NCBI RefSeq assembly: GCF_000002235.5
Contig: NW_022145609.1
Location: forward strand, 26,549,493 to 26,613,492
DNA length: 64,000 bases
DNA from: Strongylocentrotus purpuratus
Taxonomy: Eukaryota; Echinodermata; Echinoidea; Camarodonta; Strongylocentrotidae
Direction of reading: 5' to 3'
The first letter of the stretch is position 1, and the number at the start of each line of letters is the position of its first letter. Below are positions 12,843 to 25,246 of the stretch, piece after piece. Both the position numbers and the translations under genes were made by a program. The notes beneath the pieces are model-generated. The model did not search any database, was not told where the DNA came from, and was given only the letters and a program-made list of their open reading frames with translations.

Positions 12843-13265
12843 GGAGCCAGAAGAGCATTAACTCTAGGCGCGTCTTCATCATCTCGAGATTGCCAAATAG
12901 CCCGCTATTTCTGATTTGGGAAATAATCCCGAAGTTACAAATCGCGTCTTCATCAGCTCGAGATTGCTTGGCGTTTGCGCATATTGTGAGTCTTCGGTCT
13001 GGTGAAGATGCACCGGACAAATAGCTGGATATTTTGCCAAATACTAGATATTTTGCAAACTATCCCAAGATATCTTGGGATGATAATCCCGACCAAATAT
13101 CCCGCAGCTAATTGCAACTTCGGGCTGACGAAGATGCAAATTAGCTGGATAGTTTGCGATCGGGATAGTTCAAATAGCTGGATATTTGGCAATCTCGAGC
13201 TAGTGAAGATAGGCCTTCTGTGTACTATTAAGCACATGAGTTAACTTAATGCCCTTCTGGCACTC
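12843..13265. repeat. Palindromic module split by a MITE
   Basis: The left arm GGAGCCAGAAGAGCATTAAC (12843-12862) and the right arm GTTAACTTAATGCCCTTCTGG (ending about 13260, continued by CACTC) are the two halves of the GAGCCAGAAGGGCATTAAC hairpin module. The MITE at 12866-13216 sits between them, within what would be the loop. Confidence 0.6.
12866..13216 (-). mobile_element. AGGCGCGTCTTCA-type MITE, copy 1
   Basis: The ends AGGCGCGTCTTCATCATC and (reverse complement of the right end) AGGCCTATCTTCACTAGC continue as CTCGAGATTGCC on both sides. The centre holds the perfect palindrome CCAAGATATCTTGG. Other copies lie at 19.4, 28.7 and 58.6 kb. It is non-coding. Confidence 0.72.
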
Positions 13266-13580
13266 AACAGATGATACACAGTATAGGCCTCAAGGATACA
13301 ACGTTTCATGGGCTTCGTTCCCTGACTTTGTTGAGAGCAGTAAACAAGCTTGTGAATCACTCAGTCAAGCCCGGATCATCTCCCTATCTCAGCTTTCCAT
13401 TTTAACTTACTTGCTTCTCGAGTGTCTTCACGACAACGTGATCTTGGATTTCGGCTTCAGGAAGATTTCTGTTAGGAGAGAAGGTCAAAGTTGTTTTGAA
13501 AATTAAATGAAGAAGATTTAAGAACCTCACAACATCGTTGCCATGGATTTTTGTCTCTTTAAGGATTAAGTCAGTGGCAG

Positions 13581-13745
13581 AAGTGCGATAGCTCAGTGGT
13601 AGAGCAATGGTCTTACTAGAAGGCTCCGGGTTCAAAGCCAAGTTGATGCTTTTATTGCCCTTGTTAAAGCAGGAGTCCTTAATTTCTAATCCATTTTGCT
13701 TATTGCCATTTTGACAATCATGTAAAATGAACACATCATCATCAT
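13581..13745 (+). mobile_element. tRNA-derived SINE (family B), diverged copy
   Basis: The head GTGCGATAGCTCAGTGGTAG carries an A box and GGTTCAAAGCC a B box. The tail differs from a cleaner copy at 31295, so this is an old or variant member. It ends in (ATC)n. Confidence 0.62.
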
Positions 13746-13778
13746 CAAGTTCTTGATTGAATATTAGTTACAGCAGTT

Positions 13779-13962
13779 ATGGTCATGCGATTGCATTGTG
13801 AAAGAAACGTTGTGAAATCGATCAGAAAAGGTTGATCATCTAGCATAGATGTACTGCAAGGTTCTGGAATCATCAAAATGATAAGAAATGAAGAAAAGTC
13901 TTCATAAAATTAGAAGCACTGTACACAGAAAGATGTATATGGGACTACACACACGTGCGCGA
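13779..13962 (+). mobile_element. TTAA MITE, partial copy b
   Basis: Matches the first half of the 11193 copy (GGTCATGCGATTGCATTGTG, AATCATCAAAATGATAAGAA, GATGTATATGGGACTACAC) but lacks both termini. Confidence 0.65.
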
Positions 13963-14919
13963 CACATGCATTTCATATCTTTCAACAGGCGAGAGATACA
14001 CTAATTTACCAAATATATCAATTAGTAGTCGGTTTCCCGTCAAAATTGTTATCATCATGTAATATTCAAAACATATTCTTTCACAAGATTGGTAATAAGA
14101 GCTTTCATTTCATTTTTTGAAATTGGGGCGTTTCCAATACTGAACTTTACCTTTAAATCGGTAGCATTGAATTACCTGCACATAGTCAAAAGGAAGTTCT
14201 TTTTAAGCTTAGTGTGTTCATTGATATATTATCTTACTCGAACATGAATAAATATCTGTTGTTCTGGTAGATTTTCTACAAAATGAATATCAAATTCATA
14301 GACAAACCTATTTCATATTGATTAATCATTCTGATTATAAGAATATGAAGAGGAAAACAGGAAAACCTGAGTGCTGTCCTCGGGTTGCTCTCAAGGTTAC
14401 TTGAAGGAAACTTCTATCATTTTGGTGCAGTATAACTCCATGATGTTGATTAATACTGCAAATTGCCCTGAAGGAAATAGTCTATCAACTTAATGTACTT
14501 GCCAGTACAATATTAAGAATTTTGTAGGTCAGGCCGTGAAATTCTTATGAAGCATTTGTCACGTTCTCTTGGTTAATCATTCCAGAAAACTTTACCTCCG
14601 GTAATCAAGGCAAGTAAACATATTCAATTTCAATCATGTTGCAATCTTGTTTCCTACAAGTCATGTTGCTGGTATGTCCGTAAGCATGCTCTCTTCCGGA
14701 AGCGGGATGCCTTCACGAGGGAAGACCTTTCCCTTGGCCGACTGATTGCTCTCGGCTTCCATCAAGTCAGTACTCAGCTATGTTGTCCACCTCTTACCTG
14801 CCCCACTTCATGAATGACTTCATTACCAGTAGACAAGTACATGTAGTTAATGGTAGATGGATGAAAGAGCAATAGCCGCATTTGAGATGTCTTGGGGGTA
14901 ATCAAGGGGTGGGTGTAGA
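13963..14919. other. Intergenic, no recognisable feature
   Basis: AT-rich with no supported gene, repeat family or splice-framed open frame. Confidence 0.4.
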
Positions 14920-15060
14920 GTTCAAGGGTAAAGGGGGTGGTAGGAAGGGGAAGGAGCATGGGGAGGTAGAGGAGGGAGGGGAGGAGAGAAGGGAGGGAGG
15001 AGTAGGGAGAGAGGAGGGGGAGGAGAGAGGGAGGAGGGGGAGGAAGAGGCAGGGAGTGGA
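14920..15060 (+). repeat. G-rich polypurine tract
   Basis: Nearly pure A/G on the + strand with many GGG/GGGA blocks, able in principle to form G-quadruplex or triplex structures. It is followed by a T-rich stretch (15200-15480). Open frames across both are compositional. Confidence 0.7.
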
Positions 15061-16308
15061 GGTTACGGAGGCGGGTACAGTAGGGACTTTTCGAAAGGGG
15101 ACGGTAGAGCATACAGAACGGAGAGTTGAGTTGACTGATGGTCCTCAAACAATTGGTTCCCGTCCTCATTTATGAACTATTTACATTTCTGGTGAGGGTG
15201 ACGCATGTGACCCCTTTTCATGTCACTCTTTTTGGTATCTTATTCCATAAATCCTTATGTATTTCTTTGTTTTTGTTCTCCTTTAATCTTTTCTTTGTTA
15301 CCTTTGATATACTTTCTTTTATCATTTTCTCTTCCACTTTTCCTTATGATATTTTTGTTTTATACTCTTATATTTTTCTTTTATACTCTCATATTTTTCC
15401 TTATCATCCTCATTGTATTTTTTTTTTTATTTCTCTCCTATTACCTATATCCCTTATCACTGCTCCATCCTGTTTACAGACCAGACATTATTTCAGCAGA
15501 GAACCGTCTTTTATTATGATTGACGGTGTTTTAAAACTTTGTTAATACATAGAAGCCTGCATCTTTCTGATATGTAGTGTGTCAAGCATGATTGCTTGAT
15601 ACAAAAATCTGTAAAACTTATTCATACCCATGTCTTCAAGAAGTCTGAAAAGTTTTTCAAGTCCAAAAAGTACAAACTTCAATAGTACACATTCCACTTT
15701 CATTATCTATAGACCTGAGGGTTGTGACTTGTCAGAGAAAGAGAGTGATGCAGCCAGCCCTTCGCTTGCTTCCATCCCCCTGGGACTGGGTGACTCACGC
15801 TCACACACACACACAAACACACTCCTCGTCGTCGTGACTCATCAACCCACAACCTCTGGCGGCCTGACAAAACACACAACAAATTATTAAGTACTCGTCC
15901 TTCAAGCAGCAGAGCAGGACCCTTTTGTTGTTTTCGCCAATATTGAAAAACCAAGTACCTGGGAAGAAATTAAACAGCCTCTTGACTCCTAGCAGTTTTC
16001 TAGGCTTTCTCATATAGATCTTTTCTGTGTGTCCTTTAGAAGCTTTTTAATTGTAATCAGTACTTTGGAACTGTAGTGGTGCGAAAATATGAATCTTCTT
16101 TCTTTCCAATTGTTCTTGTTTTTTTTCAAAGCTCATTTCTGTTTTTCTCATACTGTTTATTTATGGTTATTACTTTCTCATTTCTCCGCATTTAACTTGT
16201 CCCTTTCTTCTCTACTTATCTAATGTTATTATTTCCTGTCCTGTTTCATCTCTTCCTTCTACCCATTCATTTTGCTTTACATTTTGCCAGGAGAGCATTG
16301 AGTCTGTG

Positions 16309-16855
16309 TTAAAGGGACTTGGTAACATTGTAAAGATGAAAGAAAATGGTGCTATAAGGTAGTGACTTCAATGTTAGATGTACAATTAAAGATTGTCTGA
16401 AAGTTTAAGTGAAAACAGACCATTATTAACGATAAAAATTGGGAAAACCTAATCTGATCGATACCTTAATTCTCCCAACTATATTATTCAAATGTAATTA
16501 CATTTTAGGTGAATATAATTCGTCACAAAGCAATGAATTGGCTCTATATACCATTCCAGACACGTAAGTGTTGAAAGATTTTAAAAAAGTCTGTCTTTTG
16601 TCTTATATTCATGGAAAAACAGTTGGGAAAATTCAAAAATGGTTGGGAGAATTTACTGTTAATCATTGTTACAGGGTGTTGCACAGTGACTCCTTCTTAT
16701 AAAACCATTAATATCTTTAGGGTTTGAAAAAAAAAATCAGGATTTTTTGCATATTAGAGGCTTAGTACAGTAGAAGGAAGATAATAAGTAACATTTCATA
16801 CACACATTACGCAATTTTTAAATCAACCTTCAACAATGTTACCGAGTCACTTTAA
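16309..16855. mobile_element. Second TTAA-flanked MITE family
   Basis: TTAA then AGGGACTTGGTAACATTG on the left; on the right CAATGTTACCGAGTCACT then TTAA. These form an 18-bp inverted repeat with two mismatches, and TTAA at both edges gives the target duplication. The 540-bp interior is AT-rich with no open frame of note. Its ends differ from the 11.2-kb TTAA family. Confidence 0.7.
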
Positions 16856-16969
16856 AGGTATATGAGCTGACACCTTTCTGGCTCTCTATTTAACCCTCTA
16901 ACCTGTTGCCATTAATCCCTATTTTATCAAATAAGGTTGATTAAGATTGATTAGTTTGCTTCACGATGT

Positions 16970-17692
16970 ATGTGTGAGAATTTGAGAAGTGTAAAACATT
17001 CAAGAAATGTCATTTCTCTAACTGAATCTCATAAAAATAAGAAATGTTTATCTGAAAAAGAAGATGAGAAGAAACCTCCAAATGAAAACAAATTTGACTC
17101 CATGAACTTTTATTCTTCAATTTTCAATGATAAAAGAAAATCAAGACCACAAATTATTTGTGATGATAGAAAAATATTTGTATTTAGTTCATTAATTAAT
17201 TGGTCATTGGCCTTTTTTCCCTTAAAAAAAATTACTTAATGCGACCGCAGTGGTACAGCAATGATTTCTTTCTTTTTTGGTTAAACTTTTTTGTTTTTTT
17301 GTTTTTTAAAGAAGAGGGGTGCATTGATTTGGATTTGGTGTCACTCTTCTCCTATCTTACCATCTTCCTTCCCCAGCCTCCAGGCAACTCCCCCTATATG
17401 GGACTGACCCTTCCCCCTAGAGGGGTATCAATGTGCTCCCAGGAGGGGTAAGGCCTTGGGAGGGGGTAGAAAACTAGAACAGAGGAAGACTGTGGATTAT
17501 GAAACCCATTTTCATGAAGAAGATTGGTATCTACCAGAAGAATACATTTTAGAAAATCTGATGTGTTGCAGTAACTCTGAACTACTTGATGTTATTGGAA
17601 GATTCCTCGATAAACCAATACCATACATGTATACTGCTGATAAAACATTTGTGTTGTCTAAGAATACTCTCAATACTTTAATACCAAGCTAA
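16970..17692 (+). other. Unassigned open frames, possibly old coding sequence
   Basis: Two open stretches lie close together: 16970-17239, Lys/Glu-rich with KNKKCLSEKEDEKKPPNENK, and 17456-17692, with HEEDWYLPEEYILENLMCC and SELLDVIGRFLDKPIPYMY. The second has balanced, protein-like composition rather than low complexity. Neither has clear splice sites, a start context or a recognised domain, and a diverged CCCTAGAGGGGT repeat (also near 19310) lies between them. I cannot assign a function; they may be remnants or chance. Confidence 0.2.
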
Positions 17693-18079
17693 TGTTAGCA
17701 AGAATATTCTCTGAAATGGTTCTAAACAGTCAATTTTCAATAGTTTTCTTACTTTTCCCCTAGAATGATGTGTTCGACCAGTACAGTGAGATGTAATTTT
17801 CAAGGGTATTGAAATAGTGTATGTGTGTGTCTTCTCATTGTGGAAATTGAGTGTATGTGTTTTTTCCTTGTTTGTGTGTACAAAACCCTGACAGGTAAGT
17901 GTCACAATAGAGTCTGTGCTTGCAGACTATCATTGAGTGACTTTCAGCCAATCAGATGACTCCACGATCTGCCCATTCTGTTAGCAGAGTGAAGAAAAGA
18001 ATGGAGTACTATACACTGTAGCATGTGGTGTAGATTATTGCACTGCTATGACCTAAAGGAGATCTTACCTATGAAAGGT

Positions 18080-18720
18080 GGGGGCATTGGGGAATCGAAG
18101 ATCAGAAGACACCTTACTACCTGTCCATACTAGATAACACTTAAATCATGGATGACAAGGCATAATCTTTTTTTGAAGGACACTGTCTTTAAGGTCATCC
18201 CTGATTTTCAGATCTACTGGATGGATTCATTAATGTAGTAAATATAAGGCCTAAAAAAAAAGATTTTGTATTGCCCTTTGCGACCGACCCAAAAATCTTG
18301 AAATCTACAGTCGACTTTTTAATTTTTTTAAACCATTTTTTTGAGGAAAAAATGTATGAAAGCACTTAAAAATATCAGCCCAAAGAGGGAGCTTTAAAAA
18401 AAAAAAGTTCTGACCGACCGACCCCTGTTTTGGCACCTAAAGGGCCAAATACAACATCCTTTTTTTTTAGTGGCCTAATCAATGATGGATATGACAGACA
18501 TGTTCCTGTATGGCACCGTGGGTTTAGCTGATGTGTTTTTTAAATGGGGACAGTTTTTGGAATACCAGATCAAGACACACCTTACCTGGCTATAGTAAAT
18601 AGCTGGTGGACTGGATGATAGGCATAATCTTCTATGAAGGACATTGTGTTTTGTTTAGGTCAATCCTGATTTCATGGCACAGGGTAGTGTCATTCAAGGA
18701 ATTATGTTGATGGGACTAAC
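18080..18720 (+). repeat. Diverged direct repeat pair flanking a MITE
   Basis: The sequence around 18100-18230 (ACACCTTACTACCTG, GGCATAATCTTTTTTTGAAGG, ATCCCTGATTT) recurs diverged at 18570-18690 (ACACCTTACCTGGC, GGCATAATCTTCTATGAAGG, AATCCTGATTT). The MITE at 18247-18475 lies between the two copies. Confidence 0.5.
18247..18475. mobile_element. MITE with GGCCTAAAAAAAA ends, TA-flanked
   Basis: The left end AGGCCTAAAAAAAAAGAT and the right end (reverse complement GGCCACTAAAAAAAAAGGAT) form imperfect inverted repeats. Inner GCCCTTTG and GGCCCTTTAGG also match. TA lies at both borders. The interior carries CGACCGACCC-type motifs. Probably Tc1/mariner-type. Confidence 0.55.
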
Positions 18721-19366
18721 CTTTATATTAATTTTTTTGTTAGTTCCTTTTACCAGAAGTATGACTAAGTGTTTTTAATTTTAGTATGAGGGCCATTTAC
18801 ACTTGCAACCAAGCAACCAAACATGCCTAAAGATGCCAAACCTGGGGCCTGACGGAGATCTTTCTTTGAAGTTTGCTAGGCAACTACACCAAGCCAGAAA
18901 CATTCCAAGCCGGAGTATGAAATTTATAAATAGTTTCTCGCTCAAAATAAGTAAATTTATCTTGAAACTAGACTAGGTAGGTTAGGTCAATAGAAAGCAC
19001 TTATAATGAGGAGAATGGCACAGGAAATTTATGTATCAATATAACTTATCTAGATAAAAAAAGTATTCAAGACCTATCCAAAAAGTTTTAAAGATGAAAC
19101 AAAAGAAAGTTCAGAGACAGTTCTTGCGGCAGTTCTGAATATTGAACAAGGAAGTTCTAAACACTAAGGAAGAAAGCAAATTTGAGAGACCGATCGAGCA
19201 AGAAGCGGGATGTTTGGGATCAAAGTCAATCATCCCCATCATTCTTTCTTCCTTCCCCGCCCTTAGGCAGACCCCCTTTTCATTCTGTTTATATAGTGGA
19301 GCTGACCACCCCCCTAGAGGGGTACGCCACCGGTCCCTTGGGGTCACTTCCTGCACCCCTTTCAGA

Positions 19367-19722
19367 AGGCCTGTCTTCACTATCTCGAGATTGCCAAATA
19401 TCCAGCTATTTGAACTATCCCGATCGCAAACTTTCCAGCAAGTTTGCGTCTTCATCAGACCGAAGTAGCAATTTGGTTGGGATTATAATCCCAAGATATC
19501 TTGGGATAGTTTGCAAAATATCCAGCTATTTTTCCTGTGCGTCTTCACCAGACCGAAGCGCTAACGCTGAGCAAAATATCTCGAGCTAATTTCTCAAGGT
19601 CGAGTTTCAAATTTCGAGGTCGAATCTCGAGCTGATTAGGACGCAGTTTGTAACTTCGGAATTATTTCCCAAATCAGAAATAGCGGGCTATTTGGCCATC
19701 TCGAGATGATGAAGACGCGCCT
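19367..19722 (+). mobile_element. AGGCGCGTCTTCA-type MITE, copy 2
   Basis: Begins AGGCCTGTCTTCACTATC and ends GATGATGAAGACGCGCCT. It contains AAGATATCTTGGG, CTATCCCGATCGCAAAC and CGAATCTCGAGCTGAT blocks shared with the copies at 12.9, 28.7 and 58.6 kb. Confidence 0.75.
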
Positions 19723-21780
19723 AAGGATCACAATGGCTGGGACAAGAGATGCTGAGGCAGCCTACAGGTAGACTTCAATTTGGGTAGGAGGAAGCCGGCG
19801 GTATTACTTGATTGAGAACAGGATCAGAGATTAAAATCATGGAGGTGGGCTAGTATTTATAGCATGAAATGTTGCAAATTCAGGAGCGTTGATGCGATGA
19901 TTGAGCCATGATATGGGCAGATTCTATTACTTCAAGATGTCTTTCTTTGCTTTATCTTTGTTTTATCTTATTATGACGAGACCTTTAAGAATAAGGAAGC
20001 CTTTAATTTCTTTGTGTGGGTTTACTTTCTTTTTTGAAGTACCGTCTTGAAGAAGGCACTTATCGTGTTGGTATGAGGCTTTGAGGTTTTGAGGACCAAC
20101 TCTTTGATATTGAATAATTCACTGAATAGAGTTTATGTTTATCATAAAAGCATAGACCTGTGAAATTAAATGCCTGCAATATAATGAAGGTGTCAAAATC
20201 TGCACAAATGATAGAAGTAGAAGCTAGAGAAAATGAACTTATATTTACCCCCTTTCAAAGTTCAAATTTTCATTAAGGGAATAGTCTGGGCAAAGGTCTA
20301 CATTATAGTGCTGTAAAAGGGGATATTTATCATTATAAAGTTGACTCAAAAGAAAGTTACTGTATATTTGACTGAGAACGAATTGTCAAATCATTTTGTT
20401 GAGACCGTCTTGGATGATGACTTTGTGATAGGCCATTGAACCTCCTACATCTAAAGATGATTAGATGTGCATTATGGAAATGAACGTTCATGGCCCCTGT
20501 CTGACAACCTAGATTGCTGACCCAGAAACAATTCATATTCAATCATTCCATTTAATCAGCGGCATAGTAAAAATGTGTTCAGTGGGGTGGGGGGGGGGGG
20601 GGGGGAACAAGGAGGTCACCATCTTCTGTGGGGAGGGGAAATGGCACTGGATTATTTTTTTTTAAATTGAGTGCATGAACATCTTATACTTACATCTAGT
20701 TTTCTGTGATGGAGCTCAGCGACTGAGCAAAATCTAAACGGCATTTTGAAAAAAATATCATAATTTGCCATTTTGATGCATAAATTGCTACTATGCATAC
20801 AGTAATCATGTTATGTTTATTTCATATTTGTCAACTTTTTGTGGGGGTGGGAGGGGGACACCTAGGAGTATGAGAATTTGGAGCAGGGTACGTTCCCCGA
20901 GGGTATGATGCCTTTAATATACAGAGAACATTCAGAGACTGTTTCCATTGCTGCATAACCCTACCAGTGATGATAGGAGATAATTCAAAGTTAGGATAGC
21001 TCCACTGCAAGCAATGGCAACAGCCCTATTATGATTAACCTAAATATTGACCCAGAAACTATTTGTATTCAATCATCCCATTTGATCTATAGAGAACATA
21101 CATAGATTATTCTTAGGCCCTACTGCTTGCTGTGATATATATGTTGGAAAATGTTGTTGGCTACTTCATGTAAATCTATAACACGGAGCTCATCTTCCCC
21201 AAAATCTGTAACGGGTTCAATTAAGCAATTTGCTTTCTGATTCTGAAATGCTACAAACAGAGAAATTTAAAATAAAAGTGGAAACTTTATTCCAAACCAT
21301 ATCTCTTGAAAGTCTCATGAAATCTTTTTTTGTGACATACATTTGTCAATATACATTTATCTGATGGTAAAGTTGAGTTCTTTATTTCCATGCTCATGCA
21401 TTATTACAACCCAAAGTTTCCCCATTTGAAAACAAAAAGCTGTAAAATGCAAACTATTCTCTGTATGCATTTGCATGAGATTTGGTGTGTGTATGTTGAA
21501 TAGGGGTTTGCGCTGCTGTTGAGCAATGTTGTCAAAGACTTGGGGTGTGAAGCTGGGAATGGGAACAGTGTCATTAGAGTTAGCCATCTGTCTGACACCA
21601 TTTCTTACTGCGATTGACCTGTTAATTACCCTTTAATTAGCAGTCTGATTAGAGAACTGCTTACCTAATACACATAGGGCATGTATTGCTAGACTGACTG
21701 ATCATGTGATTTAAACTTTGTATCTTAGGTAACAATGAGAACTCCTTTTTCAGGTTTGATTATGTTCAAATAATTGCACA
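19723..21780. other. Intergenic, G run only
   Basis: A G run at about 20584-20605 and G-rich patches near 20841-20855. No gene or mobile element is recognised. Confidence 0.4.
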
Positions 21781-21784
21781 ATTA

Positions 21785-22235
21785 TAAAGAGAGAGGAAGA
21801 TAGAGAGAGAAATAAAGAGAGAGAAAGACAGAGGGGGTTAGGGTTAGATATAGACATTAACTGGTAATCAAAGATAGAGAGGGATAGAGAAATGAGGAAA
21901 AGGGCAGAGAGAGAGAGAGAGAGAGAACCTGAAGAGAGACATGAAGAGAGAGCATGAGAGAAAAACAAGAAGAGTGTTAAAAGAAGAGAGAGAGATAGGG
22001 AAAGAGAAAGAGGTATACTGAAAAACCCTATAGAGAGGGGAAGGGGGATGTAAGAAATTGAAGACAAAAAGTGGGAGGGGCAGAGTGATATAGATAGGTT
22101 AGGAAACCGACTAATAAGTAAAAGTACAGATAAAGGGGCATCAAGAAAATGAAATAGAAGATAATGGGAATTTGATGGCACAGAGAGAAAGAGAGAGAGA
22201 GAGGGAGAAAGAGAGAGAGAGAGAGAGAGAGATAG
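21785..22235 (+). repeat. (GA)n-rich polypurine tract
   Basis: Imperfect GAGA tracts over about 450 bases, with purer blocks at 21905-21930 and 22180-22232. The open frames on the opposite strand (Ser/Leu repeats) are artefacts of composition. Confidence 0.85.
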
Positions 22236-23403
22236 AATACATTTCCATCTACATTAGATAAAGAATTCTGCAGACATGGAGTTAAAATGCAATCCGTCAT
22301 GCTGTGCACACTGATGACTCTAGCTCTAACCCGCTATTAAATGAATCCATGCATCATCGAGCATTGTATGTGAAGACATGAAAAGGTTTCTCCAGATGTC
22401 ACTTTATCCCTTTCTTGTTTTGCCACGGAGGTGAACGTTCGAGACATCCTACTCTTTTCTCGGAAAGCGGTCCATGATTCATACCTGCTCCCCAAGCCGT
22501 CACTGATGAACATTGTTCCCACATCTCAATGCTGTTTACAATCGCAGATAAATTAGGCTGTGTTCATACTTACTCTAACCACTTCAGTGGTTAGAGTGGT
22601 GATTTTGAAAATGAGGTCTGAGGTTCCAAACCAGAAGTTGTTAATCTCGGGCAGTTTATGGACGAGGAATTTCTTACCCACAAATAGCCTTGTGTAAATT
22701 AATACAGGATTTTCAGTCATTTATGAATATCATGTTTTGTAGGGAGATTTTGTCAGACATTTAATGAAAAAAATGTGTTAATAAGTGTGAATGAACTCTT
22801 GCCTCTAAAATAAGGCACATCGTTTGTATTTTTCAGATTCTATGAGAATTCAGGCAAGAGTTAATTACTTCCGGTATGTACACTGTATGCGGTAGTATCA
22901 CACCTTTCAATTTGAATGAGGTGTCGGTAGGGCATGTGATATTTTTTTCCCCCACAATTTCTAGCTTTAAACATCTAAATTTTGTGAGTGTTAAAAAGGC
23001 ATATGTAGAAAAAGTGATTTAAATGATTGCCCAATATAGCAACAATACTAGTTTTGATATGTTGGACAAGCTGTAGGCATTTTTTTAGAGGAAAATGTGA
23101 TTTTATCCAAATTTGTACATCTTGACATCATGTCCTTTTTAGCTGTAAAGTAAAGCAAAAGTAGAAGATGCCTTTTTGTTTATGAAAACTAGGGGACTGT
23201 CAAAGAAAACTAGTATTGAATTTGTAATTAATTTTTTTAAAGCTAATGCATCAAACATTTAAGTATGAGCTAGGCATCTGTAGAAGATATGAAGTCATCA
23301 TCATTGTTATTTCATGGCTGTCAACATCAGCTATGGAACTGAAGACTAATCAAATCCTTTCTAAGATAAGCAAATCCTCTCACCATCTGCCCTATACTCT
23401 GAC
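22236..23403. other. Intergenic, no firm feature
   Basis: A weak tRNA-like patch at about 22580-22640 (AGTGGTTAGAGTGG, GAGGTTCCAAACC) may be an eroded SINE head. Nothing else is recognised. Confidence 0.35.
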
Positions 23404-23773
23404 TGTAAAGAGAAGGTTGAGTTCTGGGAAGAGGTGAAAAATAATTTGTGAGCGTTATCATTGTTATTATGCAAGTGTGGAAGAACATCAGATAAAACAT
23501 GCTCCCTGAAAAGCATGGCTCTTCAAATGCCTTCATATTCTAAATATGGCATGTAACATTGTAAAAATTGGGACAGATTTTACGCCACATGTTCGTGTAG
23601 TCCCATATACATCTCTGTGTACAATGCTTGTAACTTTACCAAGACCAAATTTCTTATCATTTTGATGATTCCAGAACCTTACAATACACACAAATACTTA
23701 TATGCTAGATGATCAACTCCACCCCATTTCTTTCACAATGCAATCGCATGACCAGAATTCAAATTTATCTTTA
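23404..23773 (-). mobile_element. TTAA MITE, copy c
   Basis: Reverse-oriented copy. The left edge TAAAGAGAAGGTTGAGTTC and the right edge CCAGAATTCAAATTTATCTTTA match the family ends with one altered base in each TTAA. The interior blocks match copies a, d and f. Confidence 0.75.
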
Positions 23774-23975
23774 GAACACTTGCATCGTTATAAACTTGAA
23801 GACCTTCTAAGTGTGAATGCACCCTCCTTAATGTAACGCTCTTGACATTTAATCTGTCTGATTGATCCCAGCCAGGTGTGTGAACCCCAATGCTATGTCG
23901 TATCATGAGGCCTTGCCAGAGGTAGCACACTATAATCTCCAAAACATGGTTGGCTGCCAATCCCTTTAGGTACTC

Positions 23976-24800
23976 GAGAGCCAAAAGGCCATTGATTGTT
24001 TGTAAATGTGTGTAAGTTAATGCCTTTTTGGATCTAAGCAGATGGTTTAATCACAGACAAAGTCCTGTTCAACCTTTCAATCTCTTTAAGTAGGTGTACA
24101 TTTGTTTGATCATAGACAAAGTCCTATTTAACATTTCAACCTCTTTATATCTATGTATGATTTGTTGTTGTGAGCAAGAAGGGAATTAACATTATGTAAA
24201 AGTATATAAGTTCAAGCTGTTCTAGCCCATAGCAGAGAATTGAATCACAGACAAAGTCCTATTAAACCTTTCAAACTCTTTATTTAGATTCATGTGGATT
24301 TGCGTGTTGTTGTTGTAAGCAAGAAGGGCTTAACATTGTAAAAGTATATGAGTTGGAGTTGTTCTGGCTCATCGCAGAGGATTTAATCACAGACAAAGTC
24401 CTATTAAACCATTTCAACCTCTTTTTTTAGATTTATGTAGATTTGTGTTTTAGTGTTAAAGCAAGAAGGGCATTAACATTACGAAAAGTATATAAGTTAG
24501 AGTTGTTCTGGCTCATCGCAGAGGATTTAATCACAGACAAAGTCCTATTAAACCTTTCAAACTCTTTATTTACATTTATGTACATGTAGATTTGTGTTTT
24601 GGTGTTGTAAGTAAGAAGGGAAATAACATTATGTAAAAGTATATAAGTTTGAGCTGTTCTGGCTCATTGCAGAGGATTTAATCACTAGCAGGGTCTTGTC
24701 AACCCTTTCGATCTACACGTACCTGTAGATGCATGGTGTATCAGTTGAGAGCCAGGAGGGTGCTAATGCTATGCTCTCAGCAGATAGCTCAATCACAGAA
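23976..24800 (+). repeat. Minisatellite containing hairpin modules
   Basis: Seven units carry ATCACAGACAAAGTCCT (about 24050, 24109, 24246, 24388, 24533, with decayed units near 24684 and 24792). Most full units are about 140 bp and also hold a GCAAGAAGGGCATTAACATT block, a GTATATAAGTT spacer and GTTGTTCTGGCTCATCGCAGAG, that is, the two arms of the dispersed palindromic module. The array starts with a free-standing hairpin at 23976-24040 and ends about 450 bp before an MSH5 exon. Confidence 0.75.
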
Positions 24801-24830
24801 AAGGTCATATGAACCCTTTCAAAACTACAC

Positions 24831-24978
24831 TTAAAGATGGTGTATCTCTTCTCTATGCGTCAAATATAAAAGTTGTATTTAAACACAGTGGGAAGGTTTC
24901 AGGAGAAAATAATGTTTAAGAACTCCCCTCAGGGAATGGGATCTGAATTTTTTAAAATATTTTTTTTTTAAACATTAT
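24831..24978 (+). repeat. 148-bp inverted repeat, left arm
   Basis: Starts TTAAAGATGGTGTATCTC and ends in a T10 run then AAACATTAT. By eye it is the exact reverse complement of 25809-25956, including the T10/A10 run. It lies 268 bp upstream of the MSH5 exon at 25247. Confidence 0.88.
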
Positions 24979-25246
24979 TTTATGAAAAAATGCATGCAAT
25001 TAGATTTTGTTTTGCATAGTCATGAAATGGTCGCTTAAAAATAAGTCGTCCACGTTCATAAAAAATTTACTAACATGTTTAGATAACTTCAGTTCTGTCA
25101 CCTGGCATCATTTATACTTCTGTATACATGTATAATATATAATGATTAAAAAAAAACACTTTGAATGGACTGTAAATGTTTCATTTCTATTTGAAGACTA
25201 TTAATTTTATATATCTTTTGTCTTTTTTCATTTTATCATCATTTAG

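Noticed and set aside
15138-15545. Hydrophobic 135-residue frame that looks like membrane segments
   Set aside because: T-rich low-complexity sequence; Phe/Leu/Ile/Ser bias is expected from base composition, and no motif is recognised.
21750-22309. Ser/Leu-rich membrane-protein-like frames on the minus strand
   Set aside because: Compositional product of a GA-rich tract.
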